A stretch of DNA of 64,000 nt from NCBI RefSeq assembly GCF_002775205.1, contig NC_036459.1, positions 17,654,312-17,718,311 of the forward strand. Reading direction: 5' to 3'. Below are positions 35,001 to 44,827 of the stretch, piece after piece. The first letter of the stretch is position 1. Every line of letters begins with the position of its first letter. The notes under the pieces are model-generated. The model had not been told where the DNA came from. It was given only the letters and a program-made list of their open reading frames with translations, and searched no databases. A program made the translations under genes and the position numbers. The stretch comes from Xiphophorus maculatus (lineage: Eukaryota > Chordata > Actinopteri > Cyprinodontiformes > Poeciliidae).

Positions 35001-35537
35001 GTATTACGTTGGCCTGTTCTTTTTAAGTTGGAAATTGGAACCATGTACATCTAGATTTTCCATAATTTGTTTGTTTATATTCCACTTTATCCAAATTAAG
35101 GATTGTTTCCCTGTGAACTGCAAACTGTGTTTCTGCTAATATGACTTTTTTTTTGTACATGAACAGCAGTAACATGCACGAAAGGAGATTTCTAAAACGG
35201 CTTAATATTTATCATTGTAAAACTGTACTTTTTTTTCAGATGAACGGATGATTTAATTGTATGTGTTTTATGTCCGAGTGTGTGTGGATATGTGTGTGCC
35301 TGATGCATGGAAGGCCTGCTGTGTTGTCAACTCAAACTCTGAAACACTGAGCTGCCGGTGAACAGTTGATGTGTGACTCTTTTTACTGGAACTATTTATT
35401 TCTCATAACCATCAGAAGTAAAAATTTAAAAATTTGTTTCATAAAACGCGTGTGTAACAGTCATTTTCTGAATAACGACGGAAAAGGTTAACACATTGGA
35501 AATCAGAATACTTTTTTTTTTTTTTTAATTAAAGTCA
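32031..35537 (+). other. cdk17 3' UTR and convergent intergenic space
   Basis: No coding exon is seen. It begins as the cdk17 3' UTR, with a (TG)n tract near 32279-32301 and TA-rich words near 32530-32560. A first canonical AATAAA lies at 33134-33139, about 1.1 kb after the stop codon, and may end the transcript. The rest is AT-rich. Confidence 0.5.
33134..33139 (+). terminator. Candidate cdk17 poly(A) signal
   Basis: Canonical AATAAA about 1.1 kb downstream of the cdk17 stop codon. Its use is inferred from position only. Confidence 0.4.
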
Positions 35538-35543
35538 TTTATT
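35538..35543 (-). terminator. Candidate elk3 poly(A) signal
   Basis: On the minus strand this reads AATAAA, followed 20-30 nt later by a run of A on that strand (plus-strand T run at 35511-35526). It lies about 1.3 kb past the elk3 stop codon. Plausible but unproven. Confidence 0.4.
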
Positions 35544-36835
35544 TAAAAACACAAAATAAGAAACTAACATGAAAAATAATTTGCTGTCATATTTCCTAAA
35601 GAACAAAACGAAACAAAAACCAAAAAAACCAGGAGCAATTTCACAGCTACAAAAAAAAAGCTATTTGTGCAGTTTTGGCCAAGAAGATATAAAGCTTTTG
35701 ACACATTTACAGAAATCTTTCATCATAAAAGCTACAGCAAAGATTAAAAGTACAGTACAGTGCAAAAATAATAAAAAGGATAGAAAACTGTGCATCAGTA
35801 TTGCGCTGTATTTTTTACTCTGGCTAGCAGATGCTTTGCTAGGAGTCGCTTACGGTCCCATCTCATGTAGCCCAGTTTTATTTTTTCCAGCGTTTGATAA
35901 AATTTTATCCTGAGCCTTTCCGTATCCAGGAAAGAGAAACTGAACATTAAAAAACGTTTGGCAGTTAAATGAGACAGAAAAGGATGCCAGATCTGTTCTA
36001 AAGTGACAGAAAACTTCACGATATTGTTGTTGCTAGAGTCTAATTTTTTAATTACTTTGTATTATAAACTTGTTTAAGTGTTTTTCTTTTGTTTTTTGTT
36101 GGAACCATTAACCTTTTTTGAGCAAAAAACAACTTATTTCTGAATGTAAGGTACAAGAAAGTAATTAGCTTAGCTTAGCTTTAAGATTACAAAAAGGTGG
36201 GAAAACATCAACTTCCTCAAAAATAATAATATCCACTAGCACCTATTGTTCCTGTTAGTGATGATAAACTTTAAGCTATCAAACACATTTTGATAACTTA
36301 CTTGATCATTTAAAACTTTTTGAATACACAAAAAAGCATAAGCCTTAATGTGCTGTCTAGACGTGGGAACTCGGGTTGTATTTAGTCTTGGAAGGCTTAG
36401 AAAAGTTTTCACAGCAGAGTTACTTCTAAACTCTACTGCTTCCTCCTTTTATTTCACACGTTGTCCAAGAGTTACGCACGACGGCTACAGAAGTTGGCAA
36501 AAAAAAAAACTTGTGTTCTGCTGAGGTTTAACTACATTTGGGCAGAGACTGGCAATCAAACGAGATGAGAGACACGGAACACTCTTGACGCCATGTCAGA
36601 TGTTTTACCACAAGTACGGTGGGGACCCTGAAGTAAACATACAAACCAAACTATGCTCTTCTTAGAGAGCAAATCCTCAGAGTGGAGCTCCAGTTTCTCC
36701 TGGAATGAAGGTAGAAGTCTCAGCTGTAAGTATGCTCAGTCAGGTTGAACTTCATCCAAGCTTAAGGATGGTCTGCTCCTTGATGATGATGGTCTGACCG
36801 TCCTCATCCCCTCTGGAACCAGCTTCCTGCTGGCA

Positions 36836-39794
36836 TCAGGACTTGTGGGAGCTGGACGTGAGCAGCAGAGGAGAGGGCGTGTCCATGTTGGAAGGAGGAA
36901 TGGGAATGGCTCCGTTCATCAGTGTGGGGAACTAGGAAAGTACACAATAAGAAACATTAAAGACTTTTTTAGCAATTTATGAAACGTGTCTTGGCCAGAA
37001 GCAAGTAGTGCTCGACCATCAACCAGTTCATGCTTATGATTACAAATTAAGTCGGAGAGTGTGGGGATTAAAGTTTCTGCCTGCTTTTTTTTTTTTTGAG
37101 AGAGAGGTATTTGAAAGAAATCCATGTACTTGGCAATATTCTGTAGACTTGATTTGCTGGCAGAATCCCTTTATGGTGTGTTTGGTTTATTTGAAGTCCA
37201 CTTCAGCCTCGTACTATTAAAGATCAGCTACAGTTCAAAGGGTACCTACTCATAAACAAGTATGCTTATAGCCCAATGACTCTTATTAGTGCTGGAATAG
37301 CTTTTAGGGTTAACCAGCTTCCCATCAATAAGCAACCTATGCATGGCGTCATCTCCGAAGGCCAAGCACTGTTAGCGTTATGATTTCGGCTTTGGTTGAA
37401 TACCCACGAACTTTGGGTTTCGGGTAAAGATACTGTAGATGCAGGTGGGCCTCGTAAATGTTTGGGTTTTACAACAGCAGACGAACGAACAAACATTTTG
37501 ACAACAAGGAGGAATTTGGGTTATCTTGGTTCTACACAAATTACAAAGTTTAAAATTCAATTGACTAGCTACCTGTATATGAACTGAAGGGGTCGAGTCA
37601 GATGATGTGGGTATTTCTGACTAAGCTGAACCCAGGGGTGTTTAGGAAAACCAGGCGTCCGTTGAAGGATATCGCCTCAAACAAAAGAAAGGAAGATTAC
37701 CTGGAAGAGTTGGGCATGGCTCTGCAGTTGGGCTGGGCTCAGAGGTCCCACTGGACTCAGACCGGACCAGAAATGGATGTTGGACAGCAGAGGACTGGGA
37801 GTTAGCAACAGACCAGATGGAGTCTGGAAGGTTGGGGAAAATACAGAAAAAAAAATCAAGACAATGTAAAATAATCCACATAGAGTCTGGAGAAGATGGT
37901 TAATTCTGGCAATGACGACCAACTTATAGCTTCTTCAATCATAAAAGTTGCAAAAAACAGCTTTTCATCTGAAACTTTGCTCAAACGAAGGAACTCATTC
38001 TTTCTCAGGCTAATTTCATACCAAGATTTCCTAGCATGCCTTAAATGCCACAAAGTTCCCCCTCACTCGTCCTGTAAATAGTTATGAAGCCGGGGTTTGA
38101 TGACATCTCCTTGTCAGTTATTAGTCATTCATCAGTCAGACCATTTCGTCTGTCACTAGGTCATTCTTGTTCATTTTTCTTTCAGCAATTTTTTACATTT
38201 AGTTTTAAAAATTCCTGAAAGAACTGGCCTTGTTGGTTTATCTGAGTTGGTTTCCATGGCACTACAAGGACCTTTATTCTGGATTTGGTTTTAAAGCAAA
38301 TGGGGACAATTTTCAAAGAAAGTATCAAATCTCTGTAACCGTACTTCCTGTTGGTTTGCTAGGGAAGGGGTTCTAGTTACCAAAAGGAGTAGCTGTTACC
38401 ATTGACATATTGAGTAATGAGTTCGGCCTCCACTTCCTTTGGCTTCTGTCAGTGATTTACACACAGCAGTATATGATTACTCAGTCTGGATAAGAATGTC
38501 AGCTGAGGGCCTGAATGTAGTCAGTCTGTCCTGTTTTGGTCAGCGAGTTGCTGCCAGTGAATCAGGAGCGTCAAGAACATATGGGTTCACTTAGAAACCT
38601 CCTCAATCCTCCTTCCCCTCCTCCTTTTCTTTCCGCTCACCTCTCTCCGTCCCCTCCCTGTCTGACTTTCCGCATCAAAAATGTCTCCTTCCTCTCCTCT
38701 GCCTGCTACCTATTACAGACTGTGCTTCAAGGGGAAGCTTGGGGAGGTTCGGTGGCGTTAGTGGCTGCATAATGTCGATTCGTACCTGTGTGGTCAAAAA
38801 GGCGGGGGTAAGAGACCCAGAGGGCAGCGCCGGGCTGTTGAGGGCAATGGAGACGAGGTCACTTCCTGTCAGGAGAAGAGGAGAAGCAGAGATTTCCAAA
38901 CCTTTGGGTTTTCTGCCTTTTGAAGGGTTATTGTTGGCCAACCCCCTCCTCTCTGGTGTTCGTGTGCACCATAGCTTCTCTCTTTCCCTCTGACCAGATG
39001 ACAAGTTTAAAGGTTGAGCGCTACATTCGACATCTTCAGTATCAGCGCTAAGGCTCTGCCCCCTTGCCCGTATGTGGGCGGGGCTTTGGGATGGGGACGA
39101 AGAGATGGCCAACCGAGGGGACAGCACGGAGGAATTTGGGCTGTCTGTCATGGATGGAGGTGGTGTTGGAGGAAGGGACGAGTGGCCGCCGTTGGTTACG
39201 AACCGGATGACGGAGGAGCTTTCCTCGCATCTGGGCTCCTGTTTGATTGGCCGCTGCTGGTCTAAAGCGTGCTGCAGGGAGCTGATGGTGAAGGAGGAGT
39301 ATAAGTTGGAGTGGCGATACTGGTTTCTGTCAGTCCGATCCTCCTCTTCAGCTTCAGGTTCTGACGTCGTCCCCCCAACCTCCTCGCCACTGCGACCCGA
39401 CTCCACAACTGCAGGGTCCATCTTCAGAATCTCAGGGAACGAGACAAACTTGTAGACAAACTTTTGACCAATCACCTTCTTGATGATGTTCTGCAAATAG
39501 GGAAGAAGAAAAGAAAAACCCAGACGAGTCAACATGAACCTCCATTTCACAGCAGTTTAGTTTGTGCTGCAGTTCACGTGTGCATACTTTGTCGTAGTAG
39601 TAGCGCAGCGCCCTGCTCAGCTTGTCGTAGTTCATGTTGGTCTTGTTCTTTCGCAGCCCCCACAGTTTGGCCACCTCCTCGGACTTGAGCAGTTTGAACT
39701 CTCCATCGTTGGACGTCCAGCAGATGAGATGTTTGTGGCTCTGGTCGAGCAGCAGCTGGAGCAGGAACTGCCAGAGGGTGATGGAGCTCTCCAT
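36836..39794 (-). CDS. elk3: ETS-domain transcription factor ELK3 (Net/SAP-2), complete coding region in 4 exons
   Basis: A nuclear ternary complex factor that binds ETS sites beside SRF at serum response elements, a repressor that MAP kinase converts to an activator. Coding exons on the minus strand: 39588-39794, 38786-39490, 37701-37823, 36836-36931. They join in phase 0 to 376 residues; human ELK3 has 407. The ETS domain is residues 1 to about 86 ([41 protein letters not shown], then [16 protein letters not shown] in exon 2). An SRF-binding B-box follows ([12 protein letters not shown]). The CtBP-type motif PLNLSSG and the stretch [17 protein letters not shown] identify ELK3 rather than ELK1 or ELK4. 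The C-terminal activation domain ([23 protein letters not shown]) is in exon 3. An ERK-docking FQFP motif is formed across the exon 3/4 junction. The ATG exon has an acceptor at 39823-39824, so a 5' non-coding exon lies further upstream, probably near 43 kb. The gene converges on cdk17. Confidence 0.95.
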
Positions 39795-39904
39795 GACGAC
39801 ACAGACACCGGGGGTTCTGCTACTGGGAATTGGAAAAGCACAGAGTTAGGATCCAAGGATTCTTTTTATTGTCATACCAGCTTTGCTTGTTTGTGGTACG
39901 AAAT

Positions 39905-40055
39905 TTGGACTATTATTATTATTATTCTTATTATCCATCTTCTGGTCACCCTTTGTCCCTAATGGGGTCGGGAGGGTTGCCGGTGCCTATCTCCAGCTAC
40001 GTTCCGGGCGGGAGGCGGGGTCACCCTGGACAGGTCGCCAGTCTGTCGCATATTC
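39905..40055. repeat. Interspersed fish repeat fragment (elk3 5' intron)
   Basis: After an ATT-rich lead-in it reads TTATCCATCTTCTGG ... GGTTGCCGGTGCCTATCTCC ... GGGAGGCGGGG ... GGACAGGTCGCCAGTCTGTC, a widespread teleost repeat as I remember it. The phrase GCGGAAGAAGATGGATGGAT near 55350 is likely another piece of the same family. Class not assigned. Confidence 0.55.
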
Positions 40056-40062
40056 TTATTAT

Positions 40063-40225
40063 TAGCTAGCTTAATCTAAATAGCTATCTTACTTTAGCTA
40101 TCTGCCTTCATCAAGCGAGTTTAATTTAGCTAACTTAATTTAGGTAATTAAGCTAGCTACTTTAATTTCACTAGCGAGCAACATTTAGCTGGTTAGCTTA
40201 ATTAAGCTAGTTAAGCTAAGGGCTA
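40063..40225. repeat. TTAGCTAG-rich low-complexity repeat
   Basis: Dense repeats of TTAGCTA, TAAGCTAGC and TTTAATTTAGC with no fixed period. It resembles the TAGC-rich arrays in cdk17 introns. Confidence 0.6.
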
Positions 40226-40981
40226 AACTCTCAAACATTTAGACAGAGAAGTTGGATGCACAGCTCAGGAAGGGTTTTCTTGTTTTTAAAAATGTCTACA
40301 TCTACACAAGCTATGGGAATTGAATTTAAAAAGGTGGAGTCTTTACTCCGCCCCAGTAGATGGTGACAACAACATTAGCATCATCAGAATTTAAAAAAAG
40401 AAGAGATCCGGAGCGCGCCTAAAGGCGTTACAGAGGCTAACGACTCTCAAAAACAATTGTAGCTCGTGGATTGTTTGAAATTCTTTAATTGTTGGAAATT
40501 TTTTGCCATTAATTTTGATGGCAAAAGCAAGTTTTTAACAATTATCTCTTGAGATACATTTGCATGGAGATAATCAAAAATAACCATGTAAAAGCTAAAG
40601 CGTGCTAAAATTAGCAGTGCTCTTCAAGTTAGCAGCTCCAGAGAAAGTAAGCATAAGAGCAAAAATGTTAGCGCATGTCCTCTGGGTTTTGTTACCGAAG
40701 AGCTTATGTTTTCCACATGCCACTATACGCAGACATGGTGGCATGCGGTTTTTCTACTTCCTTCCACAGGTTGTAAACAGCTGGTATGACCATTTTCTAC
40801 TAATTGACCCCTGTTGGATTGTGACTACAGATAGCGTGCCTTGTAAACATAATTCTTACTCCCCTGAAGTTCTTTACATTTTTTTTATTACAACCAAACA
40901 CTTGATTTTACGAGCAAGGGAAGGGTTCCTCCTCATGTTCCCATCCATCTCTGATCAACTTCCACAGATAAATTAAGCAGT

Positions 40982-41006
40982 CCCACAGCATGATGCTGCC
41001 ACCACC
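40982..41006 (-). mobile_element. Tc1/mariner transposase remnant
   Basis: The minus strand reads GGTGGTGGCAGCATCATGCT, coding GGGSIMLW, a hallmark of Tc1 transposases. Flanks are decayed; the limits of the element are unclear. Confidence 0.55.
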
Positions 41007-41877
41007 ATAGGGGATGATGAGGAGGCTGAATACATAAGCATGCCCCATTTTCAATATTACAATACAAAATTCAATTAAACTACATCAGAGGTTGTGATTG
41101 AAAAATGCAAAAGAGTCTAAAAGATTATTAACATTTTGCACGGCACTGAGTGGAACAACAAATCGCAATAATTGTTGCTCACAGCGGTTGGCAGGCTTTT
41201 CCTCCCTCAGCACAGTTTCTTATTGACTATGAGAGTCACTGAGAAAGGTCCATGCGTCAGATGGCTTTCAGATGTTTCCATGGTGATAAAACAGGATGTG
41301 GTTAGTGACCCTTCTGCCAAGACAAGCGTGGCCCTAACCGACGTGTTTACCTGGAAACCGCTGACTGCCTGCCGTGTGTGTGTGTGTGTGTGTGCGTGTC
41401 TGTTCCTGTGCGCTCTCTGAGAACTGTAGCTCCACCTGCCTTCATAATAACAACATATTGTGCGGCAGCGGTGGAAACATGAGAGACGACTGTTTGTGAA
41501 TCTGTTTGTCTCTGAAAGGAAACCAAGCAGCAGGACAAAAAACGAGGGGAAAGTACAAAACAATGACCCACCAGCCTCGCAAGCGCACAACTGACCGAGT
41601 TCTCGCTTCCTATTTCCTGTACGTATGTGTGCTCCTGTGTGTTGGTGCATGTGTGTGTATGTGTGTGTGTGTGTGAGGTGACGGAGGAACTGCGGTGATG
41701 TCTAACTGTCCACAGGAGGACTTCCTGTTATTCAGCTTCAGGGGCGTCATTCCCGGTGAGAGGCTGTCCAGGACTTCCTGTCGGTGGGAAGCACCGGGAA
41801 CAAGCGCACACATTCGCTGTTTGTTTATAGAGATCAGTTCTTACAACACCCAGCAGATGTAGAAGGTTTTTTTTAAG

Positions 41878-41910
<33 letters not shown>

Positions 41911-42039
41911 ACACACACTCGCGCGTGCTCGCGCTTCTACACGTTTTGGGGAAACTTTTATAACTCGAATGTTACCAGCTGAACTTTTCCAAGTCTTCCA
42001 AGAACCACACTGTATTTAGCATCAGCTGAACATTTTTTT

Positions 42040-42180
42040 TTAAAAAGCATCCTGACATCATGATACTGCCACCACCGTACTCCATGATGACGAATTATTC
42101 TGGTTGACGTTTCCATGTCCCCCAGAAAATGCAACCATCTGACCAAACCACCTGCTTTTTCATCTTTTCAATCATTAGAC
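42040..42180 (-). mobile_element. Tc1/mariner transposase remnant
   Basis: The minus strand contains GGTGGTGGCAGTATCATGAT, a decayed version of the GGGSIM transposase segment, with non-homologous or decayed flanks. No intact frame. Confidence 0.5.
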
Positions 42181-42959
42181 ACCTGGTTGCACCACTTTAT
42201 GTTTTTTGTTTTTGCCTTAGGAGTACCAGAGTAAAAGAGACTGGATAGACATGCATGCCACACTTTTCAGATTTCATCATGCTTCTGCTAAAATAAACAC
42301 TGGGATCGCACAATGGTGTGCTGATATTAGCAAATTATTTGATCTGTTAAAGCAAATGTTTGAAGATTTGATTTCAAAATAAAAGCCCGCCGTTTGAGCC
42401 TGTTGCCTCTCTCTGTGTTTCTGTTCAGGTCAGCAGGAAGAACCCAAACCATGACTCTCCTTCCATTTCCTCCGCTCTGATTATTATTTTTTTTAAATAT
42501 GTCTGCGTGAGGAGGGAGTAAAGGGGGCTCTTTGTTTTGCGGCAGCCGGTGACTCATTTTCAAGATGTTGTCTGCTGCCAGCTTCTATCCGGAAGCGCAT
42601 GGCAATTAGTCTGCGAGGTCCAGACAAACCAGAAAGTCTACTAGCAGGTTTTAAAGGAGCCACGGCTCATTTTTTTACTTCCCTTCCCTCACCTATTGTC
42701 ACACCGACCTCATTCTAGCCCCCCGCCCTTTAAATATGTGATAGTGTCAAGCACAAGAACGCTGTTTGGTTGGGGAAACCTTTTACTCATTTTTACGCAC
42801 GGCTTTAACATTTTACGCATGGCTTTTTTCTCTCTCTCTTTTTTTGTTGTTGCGCTTTTCAGGTCGGCGGTGTGGATTTGCGCCTCCTGCGCTCTCAGAA
42901 AGGATTTTTGAACGGATTACAAGTTGTTGTTTTTTTTCTACTTCACTTCGATGCTGCCT

Positions 42960-43124
42960 TTAGGTAACTTTGAGAAAGTTGGAGACTGAAGGAAAGTTGG
43001 CACCTACCCAGCTGTGAACGGCCGCTGCTCCTCTCTCTCTCTCTCTCTCTTTCTGTGCGTCTGTCCGCGCGTGTCGTGGGAGTTTGGCTCTTAAAGCAGA
43101 GCGTGTGTGTTGTGTCGGGGCTCC

Positions 43125-43165
<41 letters not shown>

Positions 43166-43270
43166 CCGCTGTCTGAAAGCGGATCCGCAGCTTTTCTCTC
43201 TCCTGCCTCAGAGCAGGAAGTCGGGACGCGCAGACGGAGAACGAGCGCACTTCCTCTGGAGCAGTATTCC
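42960..43270 (-). promoter_or_regulatory. Candidate elk3 promoter and 5' non-coding exon
   Basis: A GC- and CpG-rich block with a (CT)n run at about 43030-43051 and a 12-unit CTG repeat at 43128-43163 (CAG on the elk3 strand), followed by long CA arrays. elk3 needs a 5' exon upstream of its ATG exon, and this is the only promoter-like block between 39.8 and 44.8 kb apart from the hcfc2 start region. If transcribed as elk3, the CAG repeat would be in the 5' UTR. This is inference. Confidence 0.35.
43128..43163. repeat. (CTG)12 / (CAG)12 trinucleotide repeat
   Basis: Twelve uninterrupted CTG units on the plus strand. No supported coding exon overlaps it, so the polyleucine and polyalanine/polyglutamine frames it creates are not taken as protein. 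Confidence 0.9.
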
Positions 43271-43279
43271 CGTCTGTGT

Positions 43280-43281
<2 letters not shown>

Positions 43282-43369
<88 letters not shown>
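43282..43369. repeat. (AC)44 microsatellite
   Basis: Eighty-eight bases of uninterrupted AC dinucleotide. It is the source of spurious HTHTHT and VCVCVC reading frames. Confidence 0.95.
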
Positions 43370-43372
<3 letters not shown>

Positions 43373-43512
43373 AAAATCTCTATTTCCTATAAACACGCCC
43401 CTTAAACCACTCTCGATCTCTGTCTTGCACACACACCTACACATGCATGCGCGCGCACGCTCGTGCAAATCACACAACTAGGCGTTGTACACACTGATAG
43501 TGTAATCCTTCT

Positions 43513-43528
43513 CCTACTACTACTACTA

Positions 43529-43576
<48 letters not shown>

Positions 43577-43583
43577 AGAGAGC
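43513..43583. repeat. Compound (CTA)n-(AC)21-(AG)n microsatellite
   Basis: About six CTA units, then 42 bases of AC, then AGAGAGAGAGCGAGAG. Confidence 0.9.
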
Positions 43584-43607
43584 GAGAGCTCAGAGCCAAG
43601 TGACAAC

Positions 43608-43615
43608 TGACGTCA
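43608..43615. promoter_or_regulatory. Perfect palindromic CRE
   Basis: TGACGTCA, the full consensus for CREB/ATF binding, just beyond the CA arrays and 1.2 kb upstream of the hcfc2 ATG. It could serve either divergent gene. Function is inferred from the motif only. Confidence 0.4.
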
Positions 43616-43846
43616 CCCTGTTCCTGTTTCTAAACACACGCGCGCGCGACCTAGGTCAGCCGAGCTACCGGAAATGTGAAAAAATCAGCCCAGCATTTCA
43701 GTTCCTTTTTTTTAAAGATGTACCGTTTTACTGCTCAGATAACATTAAAAACTCGACTTAGCGTAAAAGTGTTTCACATTTTGTCCACTTCAATCAATTC
43801 CTTAGGATTGTTTTTGTTGTTTTTGTTGTTTTGTTTTCCAGTGCAT

Positions 43847-43872
43847 CCCCACAGCATGGTGCTGCCACCACC
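43847..43872 (-). mobile_element. Tc1/mariner transposase remnant
   Basis: The minus strand reads GGTGGTGGCAGCACCATGCT, coding GGGSTMLW, the Tc1 transposase hallmark with one change. Further decayed pieces of the same kind of element (GTCTGAACTTTGATTGGACC at 44180-44199; compare GTCTGGACTTTGACTGGACC at 58097-58116) follow to about 44260. Confidence 0.55.
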
Positions 43873-44827
43873 AGGGGACTGAACACACGTGCATGAATGT
43901 CGCACGTTTCAGATTTTGTATTTTGAAATCGTCTTTGAAAAACAAATCATGTAGAGAAAATACACGACGCTACCCAGAAGCAGGTTCTCAACAACTCGGT
44001 GTGTTTATGCGGTGACCTGAATGTTCCACAGGTTTTCCAATAAGCCACAGACTCAAATATGATTTACAAAACCCACGGGTTTTGCACATTCATTTTTCGA
44101 AACCATATCTCAAAGCATAGTCAGCATCCGTCAATGGCAAATTTCGTGTCTGGGTAAAACTTTCTTATTTGCATTTAGGTCTGAACTTTGATTGGACCAT
44201 TCTAGTGAATGAATATACTTTGCTCTAAACCATTTTTTATTTTTGGAGTGTGTATCGGGATGCCACCGATACCACACAACAAGGCTTGTTTGGGCTTTCT
44301 TTCTTAACTAAAAAGAGTCTCTTACTAACATGAGGAGATTATTCAGAGTAGATGTGTAGGTTAAATGTGATGGAAGAGATTACTGAATGCCACAGTGGTT
44401 CTAAAGGGATAGGAAAATGAAATTTTCTTTGGTATTGTATGAAATGGTATGAAGAATTGTAATTCTTAATGCATTATGAAACAATTACAGCAAATATTAA
44501 GGTATGCTCACTGAGGATAAACACAGAGGAAGTGAGTAGTGCGGTGTATTAGGTAACAGTTCTTATTTTTAACAATAATAATTATTGGTTAGTTTGCTAA
44601 GCTAAATAACTTCGGTCGTTGCTATTGATGAATCTCCTTTGTTCTCTTCTTTTTTTTCCCTTCCTTTCTTTTTCCCTTTTTTTTTTGGATACAACCAATA
44701 CTTAACAGAGTGAGAGGTCTTTAGTTTTTCTCTCTCTCCGGTTGAGTTTCCTGTTTCCTCTTCGGCCCCGCCTCCATCTTTGAAACGTCAACAGCGCCAA
44801 ACTTTCGGGGTCCTTCGTGAGGGGAAA

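Larger units (their letters stand above)
40226..42959. other. elk3/hcfc2 divergent gap, no supported exon
   Basis: Apart from Tc1 remnants (about 40982-41006 and 42040-42180) and CA/GT tracts near 41380-41398, 41651-41676 and 41880-41908, no exon was recognised. It is likely the first intron of elk3 if transcription starts near 43 kb. Confidence 0.45.

Noticed and set aside
37378-37587. Short frames on both strands between elk3 exons 3 and 4
   Set aside because: Intronic, no splice support, no homology.
42943-43481. Several frames of 89-147 codons with poly-VC, poly-HT, poly-L, poly-A and poly-Q
   Set aside because: Products of the (AC)44 and (CTG)12 repeats in overlapping frames on both strands. 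No homology or splice structure.
44780-44827. Upstream extension of the hcfc2 frame
   Set aside because: The extension would start at TTG, not ATG. The ATG at 44828 gives a protein start like that of HCF-2.
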